The notes under the pieces were generated by a model that ran no database searches, was not told the origin of the DNA, and was given only the letters and a program-made list of their open reading frames with translations. A stretch of 54,726 nucleotides of DNA from NCBI GenBank assembly GCA_030697365.1, contig JAUYQH010000127.1:1-54726 (forward strand), in the 5' to 3' direction. A program made the position numbers and the translations under genes. Below are positions 1 through 8,518 of the stretch, piece by piece. Numbering within the stretch: position 1 is the first letter of the stretch; every line of letters starts with the position of its first letter. The DNA is from Novosphingobium sp. GTDB lineage: Bacteria; Pseudomonadota; Alphaproteobacteria; Sphingomonadales; Sphingomonadaceae.

Positions 1-1800
1 GAGGATTCGGCTGGCGATTTCGTCGCGCTGACCTGGTTCGGGCGCAATGCGGGCTGGGCGAAGAAAAGCCTTCCGCTGGGCGAGAAGCGCTGGATCGCGG
101 GACGGCTCGACCAGTTCGGCCAGACCCGCCAGATCGTCCACCCCGATCATATTTCGGACGGAGGCGCCGGATCGCTGACCACGCTGGTCGAGCCGGTCTA
201 TCCGCTGTCCGAGGGACTGACCCAATCGCGGCTCCACACCCTGGTGCAACAGGCGCTGGGGTTGGTTCCCGAGCTGCCCGAATGGGTCGAGCCCGGCTTG
301 CTCGGGCAGATGGGCTGGCCTGCCTGGCGCGAGGCGCTGGCGCTCGCCCACCGCGGCCCGCACCCTGAAGCGCGCGACCGGCTCGCCTACGACGAACTGT
401 TCGCCAACCAGCTGGCGCTGATGCTGGTGCGGCGAGCAAACCGCGCAAGGGTCGGGCAACCGCTCGAAGGCGACGACCGGTTGCGCGTGCAGCTCGACCT
501 GCCGTTCGCGCTGACCGGTGCGCAGCGCCGCGCGATAGGCGAGATCGAAGGCGACATGGCGCAGGGCGCGCCGATGCTGCGTCTGCTCCAAGGCGACGTC
601 GGTTCGGGCAAGACCGTGGTCGCGCTCGAGGCGATGCTGATCGCGGTGGAGGCGGGGGCGCAAGCAGCTTTGCTCGCGCCGACGGAAATCCTCGCGCGCC
701 AGCACTACGAGACGCTGCGGCGGATGCTTGCGCCGGCCGGGGTCACCATCGCTTTGCTCACCGGACGCGATAAGGGCCGCGCGCGCGAATCGATCCTGAT
801 GGGATTGCTCGACGGGTCGATCCAGATTTGCGTTGGCACCCACGCGATCTTCCAGGAGGCGGTCGCCTATCGCAACCTCGGGCTGGTGGTGATCGATGAA
901 CAGCATCGCTTCGGGGTCGGCCAGCGGTTGCTGCTCACCCAGAAGGCACGCCGCACCCCTCACTGCCTGGCGATGACCGCAACCCCCATCCCGCGCACGC
1001 TGACGCTCGCCCAATACGGCGAGATGGACGTCAGCCGTCTCGACGAGATGCCGCCGGGACGTCAGGCGATCGATACCCGGGTCGTCGCGATCGAACGGAT
1101 GGCCGAAGTGGTCGATGGGATCGGCCGCCATATCGCCGCCGGGCAGCAGGCCTACTGGGTCTGCCCGATGGTCCGCGAAAGCGAAGGCGAGGACACCGCC
1201 GCGGCCGAATCGCGCTTCGCGACGCTGCACGCGCGGTTCGGAGACAGCGTCGTGCTCGTCCACGGCCAGTTGCGGCCCGAGATCAAGGACGCGGCGATGG
1301 AGGCGTTCGCCAGCGGCGAGAAGAAACTGCTCGTCGCCACCACCGTGATCGAGGTCGGGGTCGATGTCCCCGATGCAACATTGATGGTGGTCGAGCAGGC
1401 CGAGCGCTTCGGCCTCGCCCAGCTTCACCAGTTGCGCGGACGGGTGGGGCGCGGGGCGGCCAAATCGACCTGCCTGCTTTTGCGCGGCGAGGCGCTCAGC
1501 GAAACCGGACGCGAGCGCCTTGCCTTGCTCCGCCAGACACAGGACGGGTTCCTGCTCGCCGAGGAAGACTTGCGCCTGCGCGGCGGAGGCGAACTGCTGG
1601 GCACGCGGCAATCGGGCGAAACCCCGTTCCGCGTCGCCGATCCTGAACAGATCCAGCGCCTGTTGCCGCTCGCCCACGACGATGCGCGGCTGCTGATCGA
1701 ACGCGATGGCGGCCTCGACAGCTCGCGCGGTCAAGCCGCCCGAGTGATGCTCTATCTGTTTGAGCGCGACTGGGGGGTGCAGCTACTGCGCGGGGGGTAG
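1..1800 (+). CDS. recG: ATP-dependent DNA helicase RecG (C-terminal part, cut by left window edge)
   Basis: RecG remodels stalled replication forks and Holliday junctions as a monomeric dsDNA translocase. The reading frame is open from the first base, so the gene starts upstream of the window; about 599 residues are visible. The first 80 or so belong to the end of the wedge/OB region. The helicase core follows with Walker A GDVGSGKT (bases 592-615), the DEQH box of motif II followed by RFG, motif III MTATPIPRT, and motif VI QLRGRVGRG. The RecG-typical C-terminal segment with LRLRGGGELLGTRQSG is present. The stop is followed by a strong hairpin and a convergent hemerythrin-like gene. Identification is by motif and overall sequence resemblance. 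Confidence 0.97.
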   Translation, partial: EDSAGDFVALTWFGRNAGWAKKSLPLGEKRWIAGRLDQFGQTRQIVHPDHISDGGAGSLTTLVEPVYPLSEGLTQSRLHTLVQQALGLVPELPEWVEPGLLGQMGWPAWREALALAHRGPHPEARDRLAYDELFANQLALMLVRRANRARVGQPLEGDDRLRVQLDLPFALTGAQRRAIGEIEGDMAQGAPMLRLLQGDVGSGKTVVALEAMLIAVEAGAQAALLAPTEILARQHYETLRRMLAPAGVTIALLTGRDKGRARESILMGLLDGSIQICVGTHAIFQEAVAYRNLGLVVIDEQHRFGVGQRLLLTQKARRTPHCLAMTATPIPRTLTLAQYGEMDVSRLDEMPPGRQAIDTRVVAIERMAEVVDGIGRHIAAGQQAYWVCPMVRESEGEDTAAAESRFATLHARFGDSVVLVHGQLRPEIKDAAMEAFASGEKKLLVATTVIEVGVDVPDATLMVVEQAERFGLAQLHQLRGRVGRGAAKSTCLLLRGEALSETGRERLALLRQTQDGFLLAEEDLRLRGGGELLGTRQSGETPFRVADPEQIQRLLPLAHDDARLLIERDGGLDSSRGQAARVMLYLFERDWGVQLLRGG

Positions 1801-1810
1801 AAGGAATGAT

Positions 1811-1845
1811 CATGGGGCCGCGGAGGAGGGGTCCGCGGCCCCATG
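1811..1845. terminator. Hairpin terminator between convergent recG and hemerythrin gene
   Basis: A perfect 14-bp inverted repeat (1811-1824 against 1832-1845, arm CATGGGGCCGCGGA) surrounds a 7-base loop 11 bases after the recG stop and 13 bases before the stop of the leftward gene. No U-run follows on either strand, so it may act as a bidirectional stem-only terminator or 3'-end protector. Confidence 0.7.
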
Positions 1846-1857
1846 TAACCGACCCGT

Positions 1858-2370
1858 TCAGGCCGGTGTAGCGATCGCGGTCAATTGTGCCGGGGGCAAT
1901 CCGCCGGACTCGGCCTGGGCCATCAAGTCCTGTTTGCGCGCCACCATCGGGTCGAGCATCGCCACCAGATCGACGTCGGTATCGCGTGCCTGCGCAAAGA
2001 TACCTTCCTCGCGGGCTTCTTCTTCCTTGACGTGATGTTCGATCTGCTCCTGCAACACCTTGACCTTGGCATCGTAGAACTCGTCGCCACTGCCGCCGCC
2101 GTCCATGATGTCGTTGATCAGCACCTTGGCGCCGTCGTGCTCGACATACGCCTCGTCGAGCGCGTCCTCGTCCTCGATCTTGCCCTTGAGCGCGGGATAG
2201 AAGATTTCTTCCTCGAGCATCGCGTGAATCTTGAGTTCGTTGCAGATCTGCTCGGCAATGCCTTGCTTGCTGCCCGATCCGGCTTTCTCGAACTTGGCAA
2301 AAAGGTCCTCGACCTTGCGATGATCGGCTTTGAGCAGTGCGATAACGTCGGTGAATTGTTCGGTGGCCAT
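1858..2370 (-). CDS. Hemerythrin-like HHE-domain protein
   Basis: A 170-residue protein with the His/Glu pattern of hemerythrin HHE four-helix bundles: ADHRKVEDLF near residue 16, HAMLEEEIFYP near residue 50, HDGAK near residue 78 and HHVKEEEAREEGIF near residue 111. Such folds bind a non-heme di-iron centre; roles in oxygen, NO or redox sensing and iron handling are known for the family, but the sequence does not choose between them. No signal peptide is visible, so it is probably cytoplasmic. The C-terminal 30 residues are Ala/Pro/Gln rich and lie outside the domain. It is transcribed alone, convergent with recG, with tRNA-Pro upstream on the same strand. Confidence 0.85.
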   Translation of the reverse strand: MATEQFTDVIALLKADHRKVEDLFAKFEKAGSGSKQGIAEQICNELKIHAMLEEEIFYPALKGKIEDEDALDEAYVEHDGAKVLINDIMDGGGSGDEFYDAKVKVLQEQIEHHVKEEEAREEGIFAQARDTDVDLVAMLDPMVARKQDLMAQAESGGLPPAQLTAIATPA

Positions 2371-2455
2371 GGCCCATGCTCCGGAATAGGGATAATTTCC
2401 CGTCGGAGCCTAAAAGCCGCTAAGCCATGGAGCGTTCCACGTGGCCGAAGATAAA

Positions 2456-2532
2456 TGGTCGGGGAAAGAGGATTCGAACCTCCGGCCCCTGCCTCCCGAA
2501 GACAGTGCTCTACCAGGCTGAGCTATTCCCCG
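2456..2532 (-). tRNA. tRNA-Pro (anticodon CGG), CCA encoded
   Basis: On the minus strand the sequence folds as a cloverleaf: acceptor CGGGGAA pairing with TTCCCCG, D-stem GCTC/GAGC, anticodon stem CTGTC/GGCAG with loop TTCGGGA (anticodon CGG), and T-arm GGAGG-TTCGAAT-CCTCT with a G-T pair. Discriminator A is at 2459 and the genome-encoded CCA is at 2456-2458. 77 nt including CCA. Confidence 0.96.
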
Positions 2533-2585
2533 ACCGATGCTGACGCCCCCGGTCCGAGGACCTGGGCCGCCGAGGCAGGAGCGGG

Positions 2586-2614
2586 CCTATAGTCGCGCGA
2601 CCGCGGGGTGGCAA
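2586..2614 (-). promoter_or_regulatory. Sigma-70-type promoter for tRNA-Pro
   Basis: On the minus strand TTGCCA (2609-2614) and TATAGG (2586-2591) are separated by exactly 17 bases. The -10 ends 53 bases upstream of the mature tRNA. The elements lie in the otherwise short gap between the tRNA and the divergent thyA, whose ATG is only 30 bases from the -35. Confidence 0.6.
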
Positions 2615-2643
2615 GCGGGCGTTTGGCGGTCTAGCGTGGCGCC

Positions 2644-3603
2644 ATGGCCACCGCCCCCGCAACCCGAGTCGAACCGCGCTTCAACGACCATCCCGAGTGG
2701 CAATACCTCGACCTGATGCGCCGAATTCGGGACGCCGGCGACGAACGCGTCGATCGCACCGGCGTGGGCACTCGGTCGGTGTTCGGGGCGACGATGCGCT
2801 TCGATCTGTCCGACGGCCGGATGCCGCTGATCACCACCAAGCGGGTATACTGGAAGACAGCGACGCGCGAATTCCTGTGGTTCCTCACCGGCGAGACCAA
2901 TATCCGCCCGCTCTGCGCGCAAGGGGTGGGGATCTGGACCGACTGGCCGCTCGAGCGCTATCGCAAGGAAACGGGCAGCACGATCTCGCGCGCCGATTTC
3001 TCGCGGCGGATCGTCGAGGATGCCGAGTTTGCCGGGCAATGGGGCGATCTCGGGCCGGTCTATGGCAAGCAGTGGGTCGATTGGCCGACTTACAAGCCGG
3101 CCGGGAGGGGCCTTTTCCGCCGCGGGCCGGGCATCAACCAGATAGCTCAAGTGGTCGAGAGCCTGCGCACCAACCCTGGCAGCCGCCGCCACATCGTCGA
3201 AGGCTGGAACGTCGCCGAACTCGAGGTGATGGCACTGCCGCCGTGCCACAAGACCTATCAGTTCCATGTTGCGAACGGTCGGCTCAACGGGTTGCTCTAT
3301 CAGCGCAGTTGCGACGTGGCGCTGGGGTTGCCGTTCAACTTGTGGAGCGCGGCGCTGTTCGTGCGGATGCTGGCGCAACAGTGCGATCTCGATCCGGGCG
3401 AACTGGTGTGGATGGGGGGCGACGTCCATCTCTATCTCAACCACGCCGCGCTGGTTGAAGAACAGCTTTCGCGTGAGCCCGAGGGCGAGACGCGGCTGAG
3501 AATCCTGCGCCGCCCGGCCACGATGTTCGACTATCGGATCGAAGATTTCGAGGTCACCGGATACCTGCCTGCCGCGCCGATTTCCGCGCCGATAGCGGTG
3601 TGA
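2644..3603 (+). CDS. thyA: Thymidylate synthase ThyA
   Basis: Converts dUMP to dTMP using methylene-tetrahydrofolate, a homodimeric cytosolic enzyme. The nucleophile Cys201 sits in ALPPCHKTYQF, followed by the phosphate-binding YQRSCD motif and the dUMP-binding GLPFN segment. The N-terminal RTGVGTRSVFG motif near residue 38 is the canonical phosphate-binding loop. At 319 residues it is longer than the 264-residue E. coli form because of an insertion roughly between residues 85 and 145, the arrangement seen in the long (Lactobacillus-type) ThyA. The start is the first in-frame ATG, just after a short divergent gap; no strong Shine-Dalgarno is apparent. Confidence 0.97.
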   Translation: MATAPATRVEPRFNDHPEWQYLDLMRRIRDAGDERVDRTGVGTRSVFGATMRFDLSDGRMPLITTKRVYWKTATREFLWFLTGETNIRPLCAQGVGIWTDWPLERYRKETGSTISRADFSRRIVEDAEFAGQWGDLGPVYGKQWVDWPTYKPAGRGLFRRGPGINQIAQVVESLRTNPGSRRHIVEGWNVAELEVMALPPCHKTYQFHVANGRLNGLLYQRSCDVALGLPFNLWSAALFVRMLAQQCDLDPGELVWMGGDVHLYLNHAALVEEQLSREPEGETRLRILRRPATMFDYRIEDFEVTGYLPAAPISAPIAV

Positions 3604-3628
3604 GTGTCGGTCGTTGACTCGATCTCAC

Positions 3629-3658
3629 TTGCGTAATAAAATGTCTCACAGTTAAAAT
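3629..3658 (+). promoter_or_regulatory. Possible promoter of the branched-chain 2-oxoacid dehydrogenase operon
   Basis: The 128-base gap after thyA is AT-rich against its surroundings. It carries TTGCGT (3629-3634) and TAAAAT (3653-3658) separated by 18 bases, ending 72 bases before the ATG of E1alpha. This is a pattern match only. Confidence 0.35.
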
Positions 3659-3730
3659 AATGGTATTGTGGAACGGGACCGCCCCGGGCGCCGTTCTGCA
3701 ATGCGGGAGAGACGGCATGCGAGGCGCGGC

Positions 3731-5020
3731 ATGAGCAGCAACGGGCGGGGCAACCTGCCGAAACTGGCGCTCCACGTGCCGGAACCCAAGTACCGGCCGG
3801 GCGACCCGGTCGATTATTCCGACCTTGCGATCAGCGTGGCGGGGCAGCAGTCCCGGCCCGACGAGAGCGTTGCGGCGAAGGAGACGCACCCGCTGTGCCT
3901 CGACCTGATCCGGGTTCTGGGCGACGATCACCGCGCGGTCGGCCCGTGGGACCCCAAACTCGACGCCGATACGTTGCGGCGGATGCTCCGCACGATGGCG
4001 CTGACCCGCGCCTTCGACGAGCGGATGTACCGCGGCCAGCGGCAGGGCAAGACCAGCTTCTACATGAAATGCACCGGCGAAGAGGCGACCAGCGTTGCGG
4101 CTTCGATGGCGCTGGCCAGCGACGACATGGTCTTCCCCAGCTATCGCCAGCAGGGCATCCTGATCGCGCGCGGCTATCCGCTGCTCGAGATGATCAACCA
4201 GATCTATTCGAACCGCGCCGACAAGCTCAAGGGCCGCCAGCTGCCGATCATGTATTGCAGCAAGGCGCACAGCTTCTTCACGATCAGCGGCAATCTTGCG
4301 ACGCAACTCCCGCAGGCGACCGGGTTTGCGATGGCATCCGCGATCAAGGGTGACAGCCGGCTGGCCGCGGCGTGGGTGGGCGAGGGCAGCACCGCGGAGG
4401 GCGACTTTCACGCGGCGCTGATGTTCGCCGCGGTCTACAACGCGCCGGTGATCTTCAACGTCGTCAACAACCAGTGGGCGATCAGCAGCTTTTCGGGCTT
4501 TGCGGGGGGCGAACGCACTACCTTTGCCGCGCGCGCGATTGGCTATGGCATTGCTGGCCTTAGAGTCGACGGCAACGATGCGCTCGCGGTCTATGCCGCC
4601 GAGCAATGGGCCGCCAACCGCGCCCGCGCCAACATGGGTCCGACGCTGATCGAGCACTTCACCTACCGCGCTGAAGGGCACTCGACCTCGGACGACCCCG
4701 GACAGTACCGCTCGGCGCAGGAGCGCGAGGAGTGGCCGCTTGGCGATCCGATCAACCGCCTCAAGTGTCACCTGATCGAACTCGGCGAATGGTCCGATGA
4801 GCAGCAGGAAGCGATGGATCGCGAGCACATCGATCAGGTCAAGGCGGCGACCAAGGAAGCCGAAAAGAACGGCATCCTCGGCCACGGCTTGCACCATCCG
4901 TTCAAGACGATGTTCGAGGACGTGTTCGAAGAACTGCCCTGGCATCTCGAGGAACAGGCCGAGCAGGCGATCCGTGAGCGCCGGATCAAGTGGCCGACGT
5001 GGAAGGAGTACGAGGCATGA
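3731..5020 (+). CDS. bkdA1: Branched-chain 2-oxoacid dehydrogenase E1 component, alpha subunit
   Basis: Thiamine-diphosphate-dependent decarboxylase subunit of the mitochondrial-type BCKDH complex, acting on 2-oxo acids from Leu, Ile and Val. The sequence carries the family's YRQQGILIARG and MYCSKAHSFFTISGNLATQ segments and a ThDP/Mg motif starting GEGSTAEGDF near residue 217 and ending NNQWAIS. The phosphorylation-loop-like region RAEGHSTSDDPGQYRS is present. The N-terminal extension with GDPVDYSDL and the ~430-residue length separate it from pyruvate dehydrogenase E1alpha (~350). ATG 3731 is chosen over the upstream in-frame ATG at 3668 because family similarity begins there. Its stop overlaps the E1beta ATG in ATGA, implying translational coupling. 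Confidence 0.93.
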   Translation: MSSNGRGNLPKLALHVPEPKYRPGDPVDYSDLAISVAGQQSRPDESVAAKETHPLCLDLIRVLGDDHRAVGPWDPKLDADTLRRMLRTMALTRAFDERMYRGQRQGKTSFYMKCTGEEATSVAASMALASDDMVFPSYRQQGILIARGYPLLEMINQIYSNRADKLKGRQLPIMYCSKAHSFFTISGNLATQLPQATGFAMASAIKGDSRLAAAWVGEGSTAEGDFHAALMFAAVYNAPVIFNVVNNQWAISSFSGFAGGERTTFAARAIGYGIAGLRVDGNDALAVYAAEQWAANRARANMGPTLIEHFTYRAEGHSTSDDPGQYRSAQEREEWPLGDPINRLKCHLIELGEWSDEQQEAMDREHIDQVKAATKEAEKNGILGHGLHHPFKTMFEDVFEELPWHLEEQAEQAIRERRIKWPTWKEYEA

Positions 5021-6072
5021 CGCTCGAAGAAGCGCCGCTCAGCCTCGCCAACGCGCCCGTCCGCCGCCTCAACATGATCGAGGCGATCAACGACGCGCTC
5101 GACATCATGCTCAGCCATGATCCCAATGTGGTGATCTTCGGCGAGGATGTCGGCTATTTCGGCGGCGTCTTCCGCGCCACGGCGGGCCTCCAGAAGAAGC
5201 ACGGGAAGAACCGCGTGTTCGACACCCCGATCAGCGAGTGCGGGATCATCGGCGCCGCTGTCGGCATGGGCGCCTACGGTCTCCGCCCGGTTCCCGAGAT
5301 CCAGTTCGCGGACTACATCTACCCCGGGCTCGACCAGTTGATCAGCGAGGCGGCACGGCTGCGTTATCGCTCGGCGGGAGAGTTCATCGCGCCGATGACG
5401 GTGCGTTCGCCGTTCGGCGGCGGGATCTTCGGCGGGCAGACCCACAGCCAGTCGCCCGAGGCGTTGTTCACCCACGTCGCCGGCCTCAAGACCGTGATCC
5501 CCAGCACGCCCCATGACGCCAAGGGCCTGCTGATCGCTGCGATCGAGGACAACGATCCGGTGATTTTCTTCGAGCCCAAGCGGATATACAACGGCCCGTT
5601 CAACGGCTTTTACGACAAGCCGGTCGAACCATGGAGCAAGCACGCCGACAGCGCCGTGCCCGAAGGATATTATTCGATTCCGTTGGGTAAAGCGCGGATC
5701 GTCCGCCCGGGCGAGGCGTTCACCGTGCTCGCCTATGGCACCATGGTCCATGTCGCCGAGGCGGTGTGCCGCGAAAAGGGCGTCGATGCCGAGATCATCG
5801 ACTTGCGCACGCTGGTCCCGCTCGACATCGAGGCGATCGAGGCTTCGGTCGCCAAGACCGGTCGCTGCCTGATCGTTCACGAGGCCACACGGACCAGTGG
5901 ATTCGGCGCAGAGCTCGCGGCGCTGGTCCAGGAGCGCTGCTTCTACCACCTCGAAGCCCCGATCGAGCGCGTCACCGGGTTCGACACCCCCTATCCGCAC
6001 AGCCTTGAATGGGCTTACTTTCCGGGGCCGGTCCGCATCGGCGAGGCCATCGACAAGCTGCTTGGGGCATAA
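5017..6072 (+). CDS. bkdA2: Branched-chain 2-oxoacid dehydrogenase E1 component, beta subunit
   Basis: 351-residue beta subunit of the heterotetrameric E1. The transketolase-like pyrimidine-binding half (FGEDVGYFGGVFRAT, FDTPISECGIIGAAVGMG) is followed by the C-terminal transketolase domain with VLAYGTMVH, EIIDLRTLVPLD and the terminal DTPYP segment. The ATG at 5017 forms a 4-base overlap with the E1alpha stop. E2 begins 4 bases after this stop. E1alpha and E1beta together form the active site. Confidence 0.93.
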   Translation: MTLEEAPLSLANAPVRRLNMIEAINDALDIMLSHDPNVVIFGEDVGYFGGVFRATAGLQKKHGKNRVFDTPISECGIIGAAVGMGAYGLRPVPEIQFADYIYPGLDQLISEAARLRYRSAGEFIAPMTVRSPFGGGIFGGQTHSQSPEALFTHVAGLKTVIPSTPHDAKGLLIAAIEDNDPVIFFEPKRIYNGPFNGFYDKPVEPWSKHADSAVPEGYYSIPLGKARIVRPGEAFTVLAYGTMVHVAEAVCREKGVDAEIIDLRTLVPLDIEAIEASVAKTGRCLIVHEATRTSGFGAELAALVQERCFYHLEAPIERVTGFDTPYPHSLEWAYFPGPVRIGEAIDKLLGA

Positions 6073-6076
6073 CCGC

Positions 6077-7450
6077 ATGGGCAAGTACACTTTCCGCCTC
6101 CCCGACATCGGCGAAGGCATCGCCGAGGCCGAGATCGTCGCTTGGCACGTCAAGCCGGGCGACCGGGTCGAGGAAGACGGCCGTCTGGCCGACATGATGA
6201 CCGACAAGGCGACGGTCGAGATGGAAAGCCCGGTTTCTGGCACCGTGATCGAGGTCGCGGGCGACGTCGGCGACGTGATCGCGATCGGCTCGGCGCTGGT
6301 GGTGATCGAGACCGAGGGCGAGGGGATTGAAGACGCTGAGGCCGTAGCCGAACGGATCGACGCGGAAACTCCCGATGCGCGGGATGTGGAACGGGTGGCC
6401 CGCCAAGAGCCCCAACCAGCCCCACCCCCGGCCGTGTCGAGCAAAGTCGAGACACCGCGCACAGCACCAGCCCGGCAAACCGAGCCGCAACCGGCAGCAG
6501 ATCGTGTCTCGGCTGACGACCGAAGGTCGGCAGTTCATCCTGAGCCTGCCGAAGGGCTCGACACGAGCGGGGCTGAGGGCAAGGTTCTTGCAAGTCCCGC
6601 AGTTCGCGCCCGCGCGCATGAACTCGGCATCGCGCTATCCGAAGTCCGTCCCGCCGGGGACGGTCGCGTCCGCCATGCCGACCTTGATGCGTTCCTGTCC
6701 TACAATGCCGGCGGGGGTTTCCGTGCCGCTGGGGTGAAAGGTCGGGACCAACAGGTCCGCGTGATCGGCCTGCGCCGCCGCATCGCCGAGAACATGGCCG
6801 CGTCGAAGCGCAACATTCCGCACTTCTCCTACGTCGAGGAATGCGACGTCACCGCGCTCGAAGTCATGCGCGCGCAGCTCAATTCGGCAAGAGGCGAAAA
6901 GCCCAAGCTGACCATGCTGCCGCTGTTGATCACCGCGATCTGCCGTACGGTGCCGGACTTTCCGATGCTCAACGCTCGATACGACGACGAGGCGGGCGTG
7001 GTGACGCGGTTCGGCGCGGTCCATCTCGGCATGGCGACGCAGACCGACGGCGGGCTGATGGTCCCGGTGATCCGCGACGCGCAAGACCGGAATATCTGGC
7101 AACTCGCACGCGAGATCGGACGCCTTGCGCAGGCCGCGCGCGACGGCACCGCGAAGAGCGACGAACTCTCGGGGTCGACCCTGACCATCACCTCGCTCGG
7201 CCCGCTGGGCGGAGTCGCCACAACGCCAGTGATCAACCGCCCCGAAGTCGCGATCATCGGCCCCAATCGGATCGTTGAACGTCCCATGTATGTGAGGGAT
7301 GAGATGGGCGGCGAGCGTTTGGAAAAACGTAAGCTGATGAACATCTCGATCAGCTGCGATCACCGAGTGGTCGATGGCTGGGATGCAGCGAGCTTCGTCC
7401 AGGCGCTCAAGCGGCTGCTCGAAACCCCGGTGTTGCTGTTGTCCGACTAG
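6077..7450 (+). CDS. bkdB: Dihydrolipoamide acyltransferase E2 of branched-chain 2-oxoacid dehydrogenase, with repeat-derived linker
   Basis: 457-residue E2 core acyltransferase. An N-terminal lipoyl domain (residues 1-80) carries Lys44 in MTDKATVEM as the lipoylation site. A long linker (about 85-168) leads to a peripheral subunit-binding domain starting LASPAVRARAHELGI, then the catalytic domain with active-site His429 in SCDHRVVDG. The ATG at 6077 fits the usual MGKYTFRLPDIGEG start. The linker is unusual: bases 6434-6455 and 6533-6577 match palindromic intergenic repeats and are translated in frame (for example HPEPAEGLDTSG). No E3 (dihydrolipoamide dehydrogenase) is in the window, so it must come from elsewhere. 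Confidence 0.93.
   Translation: MGKYTFRLPDIGEGIAEAEIVAWHVKPGDRVEEDGRLADMMTDKATVEMESPVSGTVIEVAGDVGDVIAIGSALVVIETEGEGIEDAEAVAERIDAETPDARDVERVARQEPQPAPPPAVSSKVETPRTAPARQTEPQPAADRVSADDRRSAVHPEPAEGLDTSGAEGKVLASPAVRARAHELGIALSEVRPAGDGRVRHADLDAFLSYNAGGGFRAAGVKGRDQQVRVIGLRRRIAENMAASKRNIPHFSYVEECDVTALEVMRAQLNSARGEKPKLTMLPLLITAICRTVPDFPMLNARYDDEAGVVTRFGAVHLGMATQTDGGLMVPVIRDAQDRNIWQLAREIGRLAQAARDGTAKSDELSGSTLTITSLGPLGGVATTPVINRPEVAIIGPNRIVERPMYVRDEMGGERLEKRKLMNISISCDHRVVDGWDAASFVQALKRLLETPVLLLSD
6434..6577. repeat. Palindromic repeat pair inserted in frame in the E2 linker
   Basis: Bases 6434-6455 form an imperfect palindrome GTGTCGA...TCGAGACAC. Bases 6533-6577 begin GTTCATCCTGAGCC and hold a hairpin GAGCC (6542-6546)/GGCTC (6555-6559), then CTCGACACGAG. 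Both halves resemble dispersed short palindromic elements usually found between genes in sphingomonads (family knowledge from memory, not searched). The reading frame is kept, giving the peptides PAVSSKVETP and HPEPAEGLDTSG. Confidence 0.65.
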
Positions 7451-7479
7451 CGGTAGACTGGGCGCGAGAGGAGGCTGCC

Positions 7480-8052
7480 ATGTCCACCGACCCGCGTATC
7501 GACGGCTATATCGCCCAGGCCGCGCCGTTCGCGCAGCCGATCCTCAAGTATTTGCGTGCGCTGGTCGCGCGGGCATTGCCCGAGGCGGAGGAGACCATCA
7601 AATGGTCGATGCCGCACTGGATGCTGGGCGGCAAGAACATCGCGGGAATGGCCTCGTTCAAGACGCACTGCGCGTTCATGATCCACGGCGACGGACGCCA
7701 GGGCGATGCGATGGGGCATTACGGCAAGCTCGCATCGCTCGCCGACCTGCCATCGGATGCCGATCTCGTCGCCAGGCTTCACGACGCGCGCGATCGCCTT
7801 GCCGCCGGGCAGCCCAGGAAGGCCAAGTCCGCGCCCAAGCCCGAAATTGCTATGCCAGACGACTTCGCCACCGCGCTGGCAGAGGGGGCTGCCAAGGAGA
7901 ACTTCGAGCGCTTCGCCCCATCGCATTGCCGCGAGTATCTCGAATGGATCACCACCGCAAAAGCCGAGGCGACACGCGCCAGACGAATCGCGCAAGCGGT
8001 TGAATGGATCGCCGAAGGGAAGAAGCGCAACTGGAAGTACGAGAACTGCTGA
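7480..8052 (+). CDS. YdeI/YdhG-family protein (DUF1801 plus OmdA-like C-terminal region)
   Basis: A 190-residue protein. The N-terminal ~110 residues match the DUF1801/YdhG fold, with EAEETIKWSMPHWMLGG as its most recognisable segment. After a charged linker (PRKAKSAPKPE), the C-terminal part (LAEGAAKENFERFAPSHCREYLEWITTAK) resembles the bacteriocin-protection YdeI/OmpD-associated domain with its terminal RRIAQAVEWIAEGKKRNWKY. Molecular function is unknown. It follows the E2 gene after 29 bases on the same strand with GAGAGGAGG just upstream of the ATG as a strong ribosome-binding site, so read-through from the bkd operon is possible. Confidence 0.8.
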   Translation: MSTDPRIDGYIAQAAPFAQPILKYLRALVARALPEAEETIKWSMPHWMLGGKNIAGMASFKTHCAFMIHGDGRQGDAMGHYGKLASLADLPSDADLVARLHDARDRLAAGQPRKAKSAPKPEIAMPDDFATALAEGAAKENFERFAPSHCREYLEWITTAKAEATRARRIAQAVEWIAEGKKRNWKYENC

Positions 8053-8056
8053 CCCG

Positions 8057-8518
8057 TCAGCGGACGATCCCACTCCAGGTCAGGCGGCCGCTCCCGGCAA
8101 CCGCCAGTTGCGGCGGCACTTTCCAGCGAATGTGGGTGACGTCCTCGGGCGTGGCATAGCGCCACACCGACCCATCGCGGATCCGTAACCCGTCCAGCTT
8201 TCCCCAACTGCGCCCGCCGTCGACCGAAAGGTCCTCGTTGCCGCCCCCGCTGCGCTCGTAGGCGATGGTGCGGGGAAGGGGATTCGTGATCGTGAGATGC
8301 TCGCCCTTGGCCCGCGGCGCGCGCCACGAGACGATGTAGACCAGCCGGTCGCCGCGGCGGAGAGATCGAGCCGGCTCGAGCACCCGCGCGCTCGATCCGT
8401 TGCCGATCGAAACCTCACGCTCGACGAAGACGCTGTTGGCCACCGCAACCGGTGCAGCGGATGCCAGCGGTGCGCCTGCGACCAGCGCCGCGAGCGCCGT
8501 GGCGAATTTCAAACTCAT
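8057..8518 (-). CDS. Secreted hypothetical protein with a DUF11-like beta-sandwich
   Basis: 153 residues starting with a signal peptide (LKFATALAALVAGAPLASAA, probable cleavage near residue 21), so it is likely periplasmic. The remainder (SLRRGDRLVYIVSWRA, LTITNPLPRTIAYERSG, SVDGGRSWGKL) resembles the repeat fold of DUF11/conserved-repeat proteins, in which a 'nonpolar-expansion' strand pattern precedes NPLP. No enzyme motif is seen. It is convergent with the YdeI-like gene (4-base gap) and monocistronic. Confidence 0.75.
   Translation of the reverse strand: MSLKFATALAALVAGAPLASAAPVAVANSVFVEREVSIGNGSSARVLEPARSLRRGDRLVYIVSWRAPRAKGEHLTITNPLPRTIAYERSGGGNEDLSVDGGRSWGKLDGLRIRDGSVWRYATPEDVTHIRWKVPPQLAVAGSGRLTWSGIVR

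Noticed and set aside
3554..4945. Long leftward open frame antisense to the E1alpha gene
   Set aside because: High-GC codon bias leaves open antisense frames; the rightward frame has unambiguous E1alpha motifs and the antisense protein (Arg/Ala/His rich) resembles no family.
4834..6462. Long leftward open frame antisense to E1beta and E2
   Set aside because: Low-complexity Ser/Arg/Ala-rich translation, no recognisable domain, opposite a well-supported operon.
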